DNA from: Butyrivibrio sp. INlla18
GTDB lineage: Bacteria > Bacillota > Clostridia > Lachnospirales > Lachnospiraceae
Assembly (NCBI RefSeq): GCF_900103635.1
Contig: NZ_FMXK01000005.1
Location: forward strand, 62,001-126,000
DNA: 64,000 nucleotides
Direction: 5' to 3'
Below, piece after piece: positions 1 to 10,198 of the stretch. How positions within the stretch are numbered: the stretch's first letter is position 1; every line of letters begins with the position of its first letter. The notes beneath the pieces are model-generated. The model ran no database searches. It was not told the origin of the DNA and saw nothing but the letters and a program-made list of their open reading frames with translations. Position numbers and translations under genes: made by a program.

Positions 1-579
1 ATGAAGGTCATCCAGGTCATAATCACAAGCCAGTATCGAATGATGCATCAGATCATCAGGCTGATAGAGCATATAGTTATAAAAGCTCTCCTCATGACTC
101 TGGTAAAAGATATTCTGAGTTTTGAGCTCAAGTGCCGATGTCACCGCATTTAAGACCTGAACCATTCTGTGATCAAGGCTCTTGGTGGTGAACATAATAG
201 CATCCACGTTATCAAGGGATAGCTCCATAGACAGTAATGATAAGCTCCTTTTTATGAACAAGGTCAAAAGAGCTATTGGATCATATTCAGCATCTCCAAC
301 TACCACTGCTTTTCCAGTTCTGGCCGCAGCAACAAGACCGGTAACAGCAATGCCATCACCGTCTTCAATATGCCTAACAGCTTCTTTGCCGTAAAACCAC
401 TGGTTTACCTCATTTCTTTTGCAAAGAACTGTTGGGATATTATATAGTTCTGCTCCCGCAAGCACTGACAATGTCTCAGGCATGTCCGCATCTGAAGCCA
501 AATAGCTTATCTGCGAAACCTTATCCCCTAGATCATAGCCCAGTACAAAGCGCTTTTCATCCGAACTTCCAAAAAGCAT
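1..579 (-). CDS. DUF5716 family protein, N-terminal part (runs off the window)
   Basis: The minus strand is open for 193 codons from an ATG at 577-579 to the window edge, so the C-terminus is missing. The N-terminus reads MLFGSSDEKRFVLGYDLGDK; the GYDLG segment resembles the first phosphate loop of actin/Hsp70-fold proteins, which is an inference only. The ATG overlaps the stop of the upstream DUF5717 gene as TAATG, indicating translational coupling. I place it in DUF5716 by resemblance and by its pairing with DUF5717, a pairing I recall from Lachnospiraceae genomes. No biochemical function is known to me. Confidence 0.6.
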   Translation of the reverse strand, partial: MLFGSSDEKRFVLGYDLGDKVSQISYLASDADMPETLSVLAGAELYNIPTVLCKRNEVNQWFYGKEAVRHIEDGDGIAVTGLVAAARTGKAVVVGDAEYDPIALLTLFIKRSLSLLSMELSLDNVDAIMFTTKSLDHRMVQVLNAVTSALELKTQNIFYQSHEESFYNYMLYQPDDLMHHSILACDYDLDDLH

Positions 580-3500
580 TAGTATCTTCCTTCTGTATTA
601 TCCAGTATTGGAGTAAAAAGTTTGTCACTTATAAATCTCTTTTTGTAAAACTCTGCCATAAGCTTGTAAGCCGTGTCATAATCCTGCAAAGTCTCACCGA
701 TCATAATGTCGTTGATAATGCTGTATCTGCTGCTACCCTGAATCTTGATGATATCACTCTTTTGGATAGTGCCACTCTCAGTAAGAGCAGGCTCCTCCGC
801 TCCCGTATCCTCAGTAATGTAGTACTGAAGCTGTTCTCCAAAGAAAAGAATGAATGAGCATACATAGATTCCATCGTACATCTCGCGCATTTCCATGCTC
901 TTGTACTCAGCATCAGGGTCATTATCAACTCGGTAGTTGATCACACATTTTCTTCCAGGTAATGTCCTGTATTCCAGCATAGTCTTGTCTGTAAACTGCA
1001 CCATATCCGGAACCAGATCCTCATACTCTGTAAAAAATGGGAAGTATATATTTTCATTCATCAGCTTCTTGAGGAATGAAATTGCTACCTCTTCGTTATA
1101 TTCTTCTTCAGTTCTCTTCTCTGTTGCATAGTATCTAAGGTATGCAAGTCTTGATACATCCTGAAGTGGAACTCCTGTAAGCGCCAGCGCCTCTACTCTC
1201 TCGTAGATAAAGCTGTCTGTAACCTTGCCTCTTACAAAGTAGTCATAGGAGCACATTGCAAGGAATGCAGTCTCCACATCAGTTCCCGCGCCGCTTGAAA
1301 CATACGACCTGAATATATCTATCTTTTCTCCCACATAGGAGCCGCTGTACATCATCTGTATCAGCATTCTCTCGGAAAGAGCATAGGTATCAAGCTTAAA
1401 GGACTCTGCAGCCTTCCACACATCTCTCATTTCCTTGATAGTACCGTTAAAGTTCTCCACAAGGTAGGAAAGGATCTGCTCATCATACTTGCTCTGAGAA
1501 AAGGCGCAGTAAGCAATCTCAACTTCCTGCTCGCCGTTTTCGTAAATGCCTCTATCCAGCATTCTGCCGCACATACGCATCAGAATCTTGGCATCGATAG
1601 AATAGGTACCATAGGCCTTGACCCACTCAAGAGCCTTCTCATAAAGTCCCGCCATTACCATGAGCTCTAAGAGTTCGTTTCTCTCAGTGCTGGTAATGTT
1701 CAAAGGATCAACATTCACAAGATACTCTGTCAGCTGCCTTGTAAAGTCATTGTCATAATAAAACTTGATAAGGTTACTACGGATATCGTTCCTATACTTA
1801 GCCCTTACTAGCTCAGACTCAGCCAGGTCCCTGTATCTGCCAACATTCTCCATGTCAATGTTATAGGCATTCTTGCCAAGGTCACTAAGGAAGAGGTCCA
1901 GATTCTCCTGTCCTTTTTGGATATATGGAACCGCATAGCTTGTGAGTTTACCAGGCACCATCATCTTCACATTAGAATATGGGATGCTGGCTGCGTATCT
2001 GTTATCATCTCTATCTGTCAAAAGAACTGTGTAATCCGTTCCGTATAATGGCACATAGCACTTACCATCAACTACCGGATAACGCATCTCTTTTTCACAC
2101 TTATCATATACAACGCAAACGCTATTAACGCGCTTGTCGGAAGTCTTGATCTCAGCAGTTGATACCACATACAAGACCTTAGCTGCATTGGCAGCATCCA
2201 CCATCTGCTTGGTCAAAAGATTCCTGTACAGATAGCCAAGATCCTTGTTGATCCTGCCCTTATCAAGCTGTGCCATAAGGAATTTCTCTATCTGAGGCAC
2301 ATATGACTCGTAAAGCTCAGGGTATTCCTCTCTCTTTTCATGGATATATCTGTAAAGGATAGCGTTCTGCTCATAATCAAGGTCGCTCTGATATGAGAAG
2401 TACATTAGGACCATCTTGCTGATCTCGCAAGGAAGTAGCCCATCGTCGTCAACATAGATCGACATCATGTAATACTCATAAAGTCTTGTGATCCTAAGCT
2501 CTCTCTCGACACCCTTGGCGTACCATTCAAATGCCATTCTTGAGGTCTTGCCACCCTTTATCAAAAGAGCTACTATCTGCTCAAGAACTTCATCGCTGTC
2601 CTTGGTCTCATAGGCTGCTCTTAAGATCCTAAAGAGTCTCTCATCGTAGTTCCTTGCTCTAGCCGCAAGGTAAACGATCTGGTCTATAAGATTAAGGCTT
2701 ATGATCTGCTTTTTGGCACCATATTCAAGAATATAAAGCTCATAGTCATCAAGTCTTGTAAGGATAGATGGTGTCTCATTTAAAAGATTCATAGCTTCCA
2801 GGTACAGGATTGGACTCCTGCAACCAAATGAAAACTGCTCTTCCAGAGACATCCACTTTCTAGGGCTTGATGAAGCTGAATCATCAGAAACATACTGAAG
2901 AAGCCAAGCAATCCTCCAGTTATCAGGGTTCCTTCTGAATATTCCTTCAAGTCTCTCAGAAATATCATTTATGACACTGTCCTCTTTGCTGCACAAACTT
3001 GAAAGATACAGATAATAGCTGTAGATAGTATCTCCAGGTGCATCCAGTGCCTCTTTTGCCGCATGATCAAGGATCCACTTGCCTTCATTGACTCTACCTG
3101 CAGTTATATAGTAATGAGCCGTGTAGAGCCTAAACTCAAGATCCTTGTCATCTATAGCATTCATCCTAGATATGATCTTGCCTGTTTCAGAAAGCCATAC
3201 CCTTGATGATATCTTCTTGCATCTGTAGCCCTCATAGACCTTAACAAGCTGGACTTTGAGGTTTTTCTTTTCCTGATAATCTGCAGTTGGATGCTTGTCA
3301 TTGAGCTCAACTGATACTGTTACAGGAATCTCGGTTCTGACAAAAGCGTTGCTAAATACGATCCTGCCAAAGTTGTTGCCCTCGTGAAGCTTCTCTGTGC
3401 GAAGTCTCACCTTCATGTGACAGGAGCTACCGCTAAAGCTCTCTTCACTAAGTTCATACTTATCAAGAGCTATGAAGTCGCCGTCAACTTCAGCCTTTAA

Positions 3501-4172
3501 ATGAGAATACCCCCAGCCATTTCTGGTGATCAGAAGGCCATTATCATGGGTAAGCCCCGTAAAATCTATATGGATCTCTTCCTGGTCAATAAGGAACGCC
3601 ATTGGCTGTTTCTTGTTAATGGCGATCAGAAATTCCTCGACATTTTGCTCATTACCAGGCACAGCAGCAAGGCCTCTGTAAAGGCTCTCGTACTGAGTAT
3701 CATTTCCCTGAAATAAATTGATGAAATCCTTTGAATAAAAAAGACGTATAGCTTCCTGCCAGTCAGTCTTGGCAAGGTTTGCAAAGTGGAAAAGATTCTT
3801 GATATCACCAAGGCTGGATGCAATGTGATCATGCCTTACAGTGACAGCAAAAGGAAGGCTATACTCACCCTGATTGGACACGATCCTAAAGGTTCCCTGA
3901 ATAACATCACCTTTTGAAAGTCCGTGGGCATCATATCTAAAAGAAACCTCATAAGGTGATCCTGAAAACTCCTTGGTCAGGATCTCCATTCTAAGGTCAC
4001 TTGAACTTACAACTCCAACAACAAGCCTGTTCTCGGGCCCAAAAATAGTAAAAGAACCTTCGACAGTCTCATCCGGTCCCAGCAGAAGTTCCACTCTGGG
4101 CGTAGAAAAATCAAGGCTCTTCTCGTCATATTCAAATTGTCCCTTCAACAGCCTGTCAACAATTTCTCTCAC
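579..4172 (-). CDS. DUF5717 family large protein (1197 aa)
   Basis: Large protein without a signal peptide or clear membrane segment. The first 300 residues look beta-rich, as in Ig-like domains; the middle and C-terminal parts look helical with repeat-like spacing (for example WILDHAAKEALDAPGD), suggesting a scaffold. I recognise it as DUF5717, whose role is unknown. The start is GTG at 4170-4172, preceded by GGGGTGAG; no better ATG lies upstream. It is the first gene of a coupled pair with the DUF5716 gene. The pair may form a complex between an actin-like protein and a scaffold, but that is only inference. Confidence 0.65.
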   Translation of the reverse strand: MREIVDRLLKGQFEYDEKSLDFSTPRVELLLGPDETVEGSFTIFGPENRLVVGVVSSSDLRMEILTKEFSGSPYEVSFRYDAHGLSKGDVIQGTFRIVSNQGEYSLPFAVTVRHDHIASSLGDIKNLFHFANLAKTDWQEAIRLFYSKDFINLFQGNDTQYESLYRGLAAVPGNEQNVEEFLIAINKKQPMAFLIDQEEIHIDFTGLTHDNGLLITRNGWGYSHLKAEVDGDFIALDKYELSEESFSGSSCHMKVRLRTEKLHEGNNFGRIVFSNAFVRTEIPVTVSVELNDKHPTADYQEKKNLKVQLVKVYEGYRCKKISSRVWLSETGKIISRMNAIDDKDLEFRLYTAHYYITAGRVNEGKWILDHAAKEALDAPGDTIYSYYLYLSSLCSKEDSVINDISERLEGIFRRNPDNWRIAWLLQYVSDDSASSSPRKWMSLEEQFSFGCRSPILYLEAMNLLNETPSILTRLDDYELYILEYGAKKQIISLNLIDQIVYLAARARNYDERLFRILRAAYETKDSDEVLEQIVALLIKGGKTSRMAFEWYAKGVERELRITRLYEYYMMSIYVDDDGLLPCEISKMVLMYFSYQSDLDYEQNAILYRYIHEKREEYPELYESYVPQIEKFLMAQLDKGRINKDLGYLYRNLLTKQMVDAANAAKVLYVVSTAEIKTSDKRVNSVCVVYDKCEKEMRYPVVDGKCYVPLYGTDYTVLLTDRDDNRYAASIPYSNVKMMVPGKLTSYAVPYIQKGQENLDLFLSDLGKNAYNIDMENVGRYRDLAESELVRAKYRNDIRSNLIKFYYDNDFTRQLTEYLVNVDPLNITSTERNELLELMVMAGLYEKALEWVKAYGTYSIDAKILMRMCGRMLDRGIYENGEQEVEIAYCAFSQSKYDEQILSYLVENFNGTIKEMRDVWKAAESFKLDTYALSERMLIQMMYSGSYVGEKIDIFRSYVSSGAGTDVETAFLAMCSYDYFVRGKVTDSFIYERVEALALTGVPLQDVSRLAYLRYYATEKRTEEEYNEEVAISFLKKLMNENIYFPFFTEYEDLVPDMVQFTDKTMLEYRTLPGRKCVINYRVDNDPDAEYKSMEMREMYDGIYVCSFILFFGEQLQYYITEDTGAEEPALTESGTIQKSDIIKIQGSSRYSIINDIMIGETLQDYDTAYKLMAEFYKKRFISDKLFTPILDNTEGRY

Positions 4173-4266
4173 AACTCACCCCAAAAAACAATTATTCCAT
4201 ATTAGTATACCATAAAATCCCCAAATTTCTTTAACAAATCTACTCCATTCTTCCCAGTTTTCTAAT

Positions 4267-4292
4267 AAAAAAAGCCCGCCGAAAGCGGGCTT
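4267..4292 (-). terminator. Intrinsic terminator of the efflux operon
   Basis: Stem GCCCGC (4274-4279) and GCGGGC (4285-4290), extended by AA/TT pairs, followed on the minus strand by a T-tract (4267-4273). It lies 4 nt past the stop of the last permease gene. Confidence 0.9.
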
Positions 4293-4295
4293 AAA

Positions 4296-5507
4296 TTACT
4301 CTGTTCTGAGGGCTTCGATTGGATCTAGCTTGGCTGCACGTCTGGCAGGGTAAATTCCAAAGAAAAGTCCTATGGCTGTTGAGATTGCTACTACTATTGC
4401 TATGAGTAGTGGGTTCACTACGAAGGCGAAATCGATTACTTTGCAGATGAGGAAGGCAAGAGAAAGGCCTAGGGCTATGCCTATAAGTCCACCTGTGAAG
4501 GTGAGGATAGCGGCTTCTGCAAGGAACTGAACAAGGATTGAAGATGTTCTGGCTCCAAGTGACTTTCTGATACCGATCTCGCGGGTTCTCTCTGTAACTG
4601 ATACGGTCATGATGTTCATAACGCCGATACCACCTACAAGGAGGGATATTGCGGCGATGATAGCTACTACTGAAGTGATGATGTTAAGGATTGTCTCTGT
4701 GGTCTGGTCTGTGCCGTAGCCGGATGATACCTTAACAGCATTCTCTCCTCTGATACCCAAAACGTTTTCTACAACTGATCTGGTCTGTTTGAGGACATCA
4801 TTTTTGTATTCGCTATCAAGATAGATAGTGATGCTGGTAAAATCATCTATGTTCCAGTTAAAGGCTGTAGCAAAAGATGTATAAGGTGCGCTTCCGATAA
4901 AATAAGGATCTCCGCCGTAACCAGCATAAGAAATATCCTGAGGAGTGTTTTCCGTCACACCAACAATTGTAAACTCAGCTGTTCTGTCGTCAAAAGTAAG
5001 TTCTATATTCTGCCCAACTACATCCTCATATCCAAAGATCTTTTCAGCAGCAATCTGACTTATGACGCACACAGGCTTACAATCTTCTACATCGCCCCTA
5101 GTAAAGAATCTTCCATGAGCCAGCTTAACAGAGCCGCCTTCTTTAGCGGCTTCGGAAGTACCCTGCATCATCATCTCGTACTGTGTGTGCTTACCTTTGA
5201 CATATCCCCAAGTAGTGAAGCTTGGTGCTACACCGTAGATATTCTTCAAGTTTTCTTCAACCTGATTTATCGAATCCTGGTCAAATGTCTTGTCGGTCTT
5301 TGTTGTATCTAGATTTACTGAAATAGTGGCTGCTCCCATTGAGTCAATCTCACCATTTACAGTCTCCTTCATTCCATCACCCAGCACCAGAACCGTAAGT
5401 ACGGCTGATATACCGATGATGATACCAAGCATGGTCAAAAAAGATCTGCCTTTATTGTTCTTTATGCTTGATAATGCACTTTTTATATATTCTCCAAAGG
5501 TTCCCAT
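4296..5507 (-). CDS. MacB-type ABC transporter permease (second copy)
   Basis: Permease of a MacB/FtsX-type exporter, 403 aa. There is one N-terminal membrane segment (about residues 20-42), a large extracytoplasmic MacB_PCD-like domain (about 45-270), then three C-terminal membrane segments forming the FtsX domain. The hallmark stretch [20 protein letters not shown] is near residues 293-312. It ends with the [15 protein letters not shown] motif typical of the family. SD GAGGAACTAG precedes the ATG. It is 14 bp downstream of a paralogous permease, so the exporter probably works as a heterodimer with the ATPase at 8364-9062. The substrate cannot be read from the sequence; peptides, antibiotics or lipids are all possible. 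Confidence 0.9.
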   Translation of the reverse strand: MGTFGEYIKSALSSIKNNKGRSFLTMLGIIIGISAVLTVLVLGDGMKETVNGEIDSMGAATISVNLDTTKTDKTFDQDSINQVEENLKNIYGVAPSFTTWGYVKGKHTQYEMMMQGTSEAAKEGGSVKLAHGRFFTRGDVEDCKPVCVISQIAAEKIFGYEDVVGQNIELTFDDRTAEFTIVGVTENTPQDISYAGYGGDPYFIGSAPYTSFATAFNWNIDDFTSITIYLDSEYKNDVLKQTRSVVENVLGIRGENAVKVSSGYGTDQTTETILNIITSVVAIIAAISLLVGGIGVMNIMTVSVTERTREIGIRKSLGARTSSILVQFLAEAAILTFTGGLIGIALGLSLAFLICKVIDFAFVVNPLLIAIVVAISTAIGLFFGIYPARRAAKLDPIEALRTE

Positions 5508-5521
5508 CTAGTTCCTCTTTC

Positions 5522-6733
5522 TTACAGTCTAAGAGCATCAATAGGCTTCATCTTGGCAGCTTTTCTTGCTGGATAAAGTCCAAAGAAAATACCTACCAGG
5601 ATTGAGAAAAATGCTGCTCCAAGAACCGATGTTGGTGTAATGATTACCTTAAAGCCTATAACAGTACAGATAATATGTGCTGCAACAATACCCAGAATTA
5701 TGCCAAGTACTCCGCCCAAAAAAGTAAGAATACACGCCTCAAACAAAAACTGTGACATAATTGCACCAGTCTTGGCTCCAATGGACTTTCTGATACCGAT
5801 CTCTCTTGTTCTTTCTGTAACTGATACCAGCATGATATTCATAACACCGATACCACCTACCACAAGTGATATTACAGACACCAGCAAAAGAAATGTGGAT
5901 GCATATCCAAGAATGGTATCCAGTTCTTTTGAAAGATCAGCCATACTATAAGCAGAAATGGCATTATTAACGCCTCTTAATCCATGCCTGTTTGTGAGAA
6001 TGTCCTGAGCTTCTTTAACTTTTTTAGCAAGAACGCCCTGATCTGCAAAAAGAACTATCATATCGTATCTGTCTGTATAATAGCCGTAATCCCCCGCCAT
6101 TGCAGTATATGGAACTTCTATCTGGGCATAGTAATCTTGTCCAGCCATAATGAACTCATACATTTCATTCATGTGGTCACGAAGGCCAACAATAGTATAT
6201 GTCGCAGTCCTTCCCCAGCATGTGATCTCTACTTCTCTTCCGATACACTCCTCTGTTCCAAAGAGTTTTTTGGCATCATCAAGGAGCATAACGCAGACTC
6301 TCTGTCCACTTTCAACCTGCTGCCTGGTAAAATACTGTCCCTTTACCACCTCATTACCAAAGGCTCGTTCAAAAGATTCAGAGCCACCCATAAGGTCGCA
6401 TTCATAGGTTCCTCTTGTTCCTTTAACTTTTCCGCCGCCGCTATAAAAAGGAGACACACCTTTTATATCAGTGAGTTTTTCCTCTAAGATAGCAACATCA
6501 TCTGGTCCTAGGTTATCTGATGTCTTTGTTCTATTAATACTGATAGTACCGTAATTACCTGCGATTCCATTGAGCTGACTCTGAACGAACTCAGTCATTC
6601 CGTTACCAAGAGCAACTACAGCGATCACCGCAGCAATACCTATGACGATACCAAGCATTGTCATAAGAGTTCGGTATCCATTACCTATTATCTGTTTAAT
6701 CGCACTTTTAAAATATTCTTTAATCTGTCCCAT
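5522..6733 (-). CDS. MacB-type ABC transporter permease (first copy)
   Basis: 403 aa, the same length and layout as its neighbour: N-terminal membrane segment, periplasmic-type domain, and a three-helix FtsX domain with the same GGIGVMNIM and [13 protein letters not shown] motifs. It ends with the PARKAAKMKPIDALRL tail. The paralogues have diverged most in the extracytoplasmic part. It sits 15 bp after the adaptor gene and 14 bp before the second permease, so ATPase, adaptor and both permeases form one operon. The SD is weak (GGTAACAAC), suggesting coupling to the upstream gene. Confidence 0.9.
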   Translation of the reverse strand: MGQIKEYFKSAIKQIIGNGYRTLMTMLGIVIGIAAVIAVVALGNGMTEFVQSQLNGIAGNYGTISINRTKTSDNLGPDDVAILEEKLTDIKGVSPFYSGGGKVKGTRGTYECDLMGGSESFERAFGNEVVKGQYFTRQQVESGQRVCVMLLDDAKKLFGTEECIGREVEITCWGRTATYTIVGLRDHMNEMYEFIMAGQDYYAQIEVPYTAMAGDYGYYTDRYDMIVLFADQGVLAKKVKEAQDILTNRHGLRGVNNAISAYSMADLSKELDTILGYASTFLLLVSVISLVVGGIGVMNIMLVSVTERTREIGIRKSIGAKTGAIMSQFLFEACILTFLGGVLGIILGIVAAHIICTVIGFKVIITPTSVLGAAFFSILVGIFFGLYPARKAAKMKPIDALRL

Positions 6734-6748
6734 GTTGTTACCGATTCA

Positions 6749-8323
6749 TTACATGTTAACTACAGCCATTCCTTCTGTAAGGAAAGAAGTATCTGATGTA
6801 ATGATCTCATCTCCTTCATTAAGACCTGCTACGACCTGAGCATCTGTACTCGTTGTGATACCAAGCTCTACATCTCTTCTTGCAACTACGCCGTTATCAA
6901 CTACATAAACATAATCACCAGTTTCATCTGTAAGAATGTACTCATAAGGAAGTACGATAGTGTTCTCAGCCTTTTCAGCGTGGATCTTGTTGTTTGCTTC
7001 TACTCCAAGGATAATGTCTGAATCTGGGTTTGTAACCTTAATGATAGTATCTACTACAGCAACACCGTTGTTATTCTTGGTTGCTGCACCTGAGATCTTA
7101 GAAACCTCTCCAGCATATGCCTTGCCATTTATAGTGATATCAACCTTCTGTCCAACGGATATCTTAGGAAGGTCGCTCTTTGAAACCTGAATCGTGATCT
7201 CAACATTATCAAGGTTTGCCATTGTAACAGTCTTAGTTCCAGTAGCAAGTGTTGCCCCCTCAACTACAGCGACCTCAGTTACAACACCATTGAACTCAGC
7301 CTTGATGCCTTCTTTTGCTTCCTGGATCTTGCTGATAGCATCTTCCTGTGTAAGCTGTGTTGACTCATACTGAGCCTTTGAAGCCTGAGCCTGTCCGCCA
7401 TTTATTGTTGCAGCTTTGGCGCTCTGAAGATGACTCTGCTCTTCCTGAAGAGATGTGATCTGTCTCTTCCATCCCTGAATCTCAGGATCATTTGCAAGAG
7501 CATACTGTACATCCGCGATAGACTCCTGTACTGCAAGTGACATCTGCTTGTTGCTCTCAGAAATATCGCTATTATTGTTATCATTTTCTCTTCTTGTGAT
7601 ATAACCGTCATTGCCATCAAGATATGACTCTGCTGAACCATCAGCGATACCATTTTGGTTAATATCAAGAGCTGTCTTCTGAAGGTCAGTAAGTGTCTGA
7701 TTCATACGACTTGTCTTATCTGTGATCTTGTTGTTAAGAGCATTGATCTCAGCTGTGATAGCATCAAGTCTTGCATTGATCTGATCTGGTGTCATTCCTT
7801 CAGCATACTTTCTGTCTGCTGCGCCTGTTCCAGAATATAAGCTGCTGTAAGAACCTTTAGCCTGTGTGATCGCAAGCTGTGCATTCTTTTCTGCAAGATC
7901 AAGACTATCAGCATCGTAAGTAAAGATAACATCTCCGCTCTTTACCTTGTCTCCAACCTTAACATTTACTTCATCAACTGGAGCTGCTACTTCAGAAAAA
8001 TAAGTCTTTGTCTCTGCGCTCTGTACTGTTCCTGAGATAGAAAGGATATTTTCGATATCACTCTTTGCTACCTCTGTAGTCTGAACAGGCATTACCTGAT
8101 TCTTTCCGCCAAATACAGTTTTTACAATAAAGAAAAGAACTATAAGCGCTACAATTCCGATGATCACGTGCTTTTTCTTAAGTTTGAACTTCTTCTTGGC
8201 TGGCTTGCCTGACTTTTCTTCTTTTTCTTCAACTTCATCATAGATCTCTACACCAGATCCTGTGGTTTCCTTTATTTCATTACTTACTTCTTTGATCTCT
8301 TCAAGTTTCTTATTATCAGCCAT
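6749..8323 (-). CDS. MacA/HlyD-type efflux adaptor (membrane fusion protein)
   Basis: Adaptor subunit of the tripartite-like exporter. The cytoplasmic N-terminus is long and charged, with a Lys-rich run. A single membrane anchor follows (around HVIIGIVALIVLFFIVKTVF, about residues 50-70), then a barrel-sandwich hybrid domain, a long coiled-coil hairpin (about 140-300), and beta-barrel domains with the EFNGVVTEVAVVEG and VGQKVDITINGKAY segments. In a Gram-positive cell it would link the permeases to the extracellular face. The start is the ATG at 8321-8323, preceded by GGAGGATGAA; the in-frame ATG 12 nt upstream overlaps that SD and is unlikely to be used. The hairpin region has a Ca-binding-like DINQNGIADG segment. 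Confidence 0.88.
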   Translation of the reverse strand: MADNKKLEEIKEVSNEIKETTGSGVEIYDEVEEKEEKSGKPAKKKFKLKKKHVIIGIVALIVLFFIVKTVFGGKNQVMPVQTTEVAKSDIENILSISGTVQSAETKTYFSEVAAPVDEVNVKVGDKVKSGDVIFTYDADSLDLAEKNAQLAITQAKGSYSSLYSGTGAADRKYAEGMTPDQINARLDAITAEINALNNKITDKTSRMNQTLTDLQKTALDINQNGIADGSAESYLDGNDGYITRRENDNNNSDISESNKQMSLAVQESIADVQYALANDPEIQGWKRQITSLQEEQSHLQSAKAATINGGQAQASKAQYESTQLTQEDAISKIQEAKEGIKAEFNGVVTEVAVVEGATLATGTKTVTMANLDNVEITIQVSKSDLPKISVGQKVDITINGKAYAGEVSKISGAATKNNNGVAVVDTIIKVTNPDSDIILGVEANNKIHAEKAENTIVLPYEYILTDETGDYVYVVDNGVVARRDVELGITTSTDAQVVAGLNEGDEIITSDTSFLTEGMAVVNM

Positions 8324-8363
8324 TTCATCCTCCATTTTTAAGCGTACCGAATATCAGTTATAC

Positions 8364-9062
8364 TTAATCAACATAATTTTCATTTATAATGTCACTTTTG
8401 ATCTCTCCATCGGAGATAGTGATGATTCTCTTAGCCTGCTGGGCAATTCCAGGATCATGTGTGATGATGATCACTGTTCTGCCTTCCTTATAAAGCCTCT
8501 TTATGATACTGATGATCTCTTTGGTAGAGCCTGTATCCAGGTTACCAGTAGGCTCATCCGCCAAAAGAATCGGTGGCGCCTGAGCAATTGCTCTTGCAAT
8601 AGCCACACGCTGCTGCTGACCACCAGACATCTCATTTGGTCTGTGGGTCTTTCTCTTCTCAAGACCAACACTGTTAAGAGCTGCATGTGCAAGTCTGTCT
8701 CTTTCTTTTTTGCTGACTCCTCTATATATAAGAGGAAGCTCAACATTTTCTAATGCTGTAAGAGATGGGATCAGGTTAAAGCCCTGGAAAATAAATCCAA
8801 TCTCCCTGTTTCTGACATCTGACTGCTCATCATCTGTCATATGTGATACATCCTGACCATGCAGGTAATATTTACCGCTTGTAGGTGTATCAAGGCAGCC
8901 TAGCATATTCATAAGTGTAGACTTACCAGATCCTGACTGTCCGATGATGGCTACAAATTCACCTTCACCTATAGTCAGGTTTACGTGATTTAATGCACGT
9001 ACTTCATTTTCTCCCGGATTGTATATCTTGCATACATCCTTAATTTCAACTAGTTTCTTCAT
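8364..9062 (-). CDS. ABC transporter ATPase, MacB/LolD type
   Basis: 232-residue ATPase of the exporter. Walker A is GQSGSGKST (about residues 41-49), the Q-loop is in IFQGFNLIPSLTALENVELP, the signature is MSGGQQQRVAIARAIA, Walker B is ILLADEPTGNLDTG and the H-loop is IIITHD. All catalytic residues are present. The ATG at 9060-9062 is preceded by AGAGG at good spacing; the TTG two codons upstream is a poorer start. It is the first gene of the operon ATPase-adaptor-permease-permease. Confidence 0.93.
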   Translation of the reverse strand: MKKLVEIKDVCKIYNPGENEVRALNHVNLTIGEGEFVAIIGQSGSGKSTLMNMLGCLDTPTSGKYYLHGQDVSHMTDDEQSDVRNREIGFIFQGFNLIPSLTALENVELPLIYRGVSKKERDRLAHAALNSVGLEKRKTHRPNEMSGGQQQRVAIARAIAQAPPILLADEPTGNLDTGSTKEIISIIKRLYKEGRTVIIITHDPGIAQQAKRIITISDGEIKSDIINENYVD

Positions 9063-9384
9063 AACCAACCTCTAACGTCGCATAAATCAAGTTATTTAGC
9101 CCAATATTTATGCGGAAACTCTTTCCTTTCGCTGTTCTTTTTACTATATGCTTTACTGCAATAATAAATCAAGTACAATTCGTTCTTCAAAAATAAAATT
9201 TCTGTGAAATCATGTGCTTTTTCAACAACATATTTGGGCCTACAGTTATATAAACGAATCTGCTAGTAGAAAATCTTCAAAATTTGTATTATAATTTTTC
9301 ACTGCGTCTATATCTTGTATATTATGACGTAATATCATACAATATACAGTGTAAATATGTTTTAAATTTCGAAAGGAGCAGTGT
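9063..9384. other. Divergent intergenic region between efflux operon and formate/nitrite channel
   Basis: This 322-bp AT-rich stretch has no gene. It holds a minus-strand promoter for the efflux operon (listed separately) and an imperfect inverted repeat at about 9315-9342 (TTGTAT arm, ATACAA arm) 43 bp before the channel gene, a possible operator. SD GAAAGGAG precedes the channel ATG. Confidence 0.6.
9143..9172 (-). promoter_or_regulatory. Predicted sigma-A promoter of the efflux operon
   Basis: On the minus strand, TTGATT (9167-9172) is followed after 18 nt by TATAGT (9143-9148), about 80 bp before the ATPase start. Confidence 0.5.
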
Positions 9385-10170
9385 ATGAAATCACCTGCAG
9401 AAATCGCAAAAAAATACGAATCAGTTGGAGAATCTAAAGCAAATGCCCCTATTGGCAAGACCTTTCTTTTAGCTATTTTAGCTGGAGCATTTATCGCCCT
9501 TGGCGGACTTGGAAGTCAGATAGGATCTCTTTGCTCCCCTGACCCATCATCAGCAAGAGTTATCAGCTCAGTAATATTCCCAATTGGACTTTTCATGGTA
9601 CTTGTTGGAGGAGCAGAGCTCTTTACCGGCAACTGCCTTATAACAATCCCAGTATTATCTGGCAAAGCAAAGGTATCAGGAATGCTCAAGAACTGGGTTG
9701 TAGTATATTTCGGAAACATGGTTGGAGGCTTTATAATTGCCGCCCTTGCCGCCTTCTCTCACATCTATTCATTTAATGGAGATGCCCTTGCTACTTCCGT
9801 AATAAACACAGCAATCACAAAATCAACTATTTCATTTAGTGATGCTCTTCTTAGAGGAATCTTATGTAACGTTCTGGTATGCATGGCAGTATGGTGTTCA
9901 TTTGCTGCTGATGAACTTGCAGGAAAGGTACTTGCCCTTTGGCTTCCAGTAATGCTCTTTATTGTCTGCGGTTTTGAGCACTGCATTGCAAATATGTATT
10001 TCATTCCTGCAGGAATGCTTGCATCTTTCGTTCATGGAATCCCAGCTGAAGGTCTTTCACTTTTCAATTTCTTTGTTACTAACCTTATTCCAGTAACAAT
10101 CGGAAATATAATCGGTGGTGGCATCTGCGTTGGAGCTATGTACTACGCTATCTACCTCAAAAACAAATAA
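9385..10170 (+). CDS. Formate/nitrite transporter family channel (FNT)
   Basis: 261-aa integral membrane protein with six predicted helices, the size and layout of the pentameric FocA/NirC channels. Family features seen include GGAELFTGN (near residues 72-80), NWVVVYFGNMVGG and GFEHCIANMYFIPAG, which hold the conserved Asn and His of the pore. It most likely moves formate, nitrite or hydrosulfide; in a fermentative anaerobe formate is the natural guess, but sequence alone does not decide. SD GAAAGGAGCAGTGT precedes the ATG. It is a single-gene unit closed by a bidirectional terminator. Confidence 0.9.
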   Translation: MKSPAEIAKKYESVGESKANAPIGKTFLLAILAGAFIALGGLGSQIGSLCSPDPSSARVISSVIFPIGLFMVLVGGAELFTGNCLITIPVLSGKAKVSGMLKNWVVVYFGNMVGGFIIAALAAFSHIYSFNGDALATSVINTAITKSTISFSDALLRGILCNVLVCMAVWCSFAADELAGKVLALWLPVMLFIVCGFEHCIANMYFIPAGMLASFVHGIPAEGLSLFNFFVTNLIPVTIGNIIGGGICVGAMYYAIYLKNK

Positions 10171-10198
10171 TGAAGTTAAATATATCTATATAAAATTC

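Noticed and set aside
4172-4215. ATG upstream of the DUF5717 gene
   Set aside because: No in-frame ATG with SD lies upstream; the GTG at 4170-4172 with GGGGTGAG is the best start.
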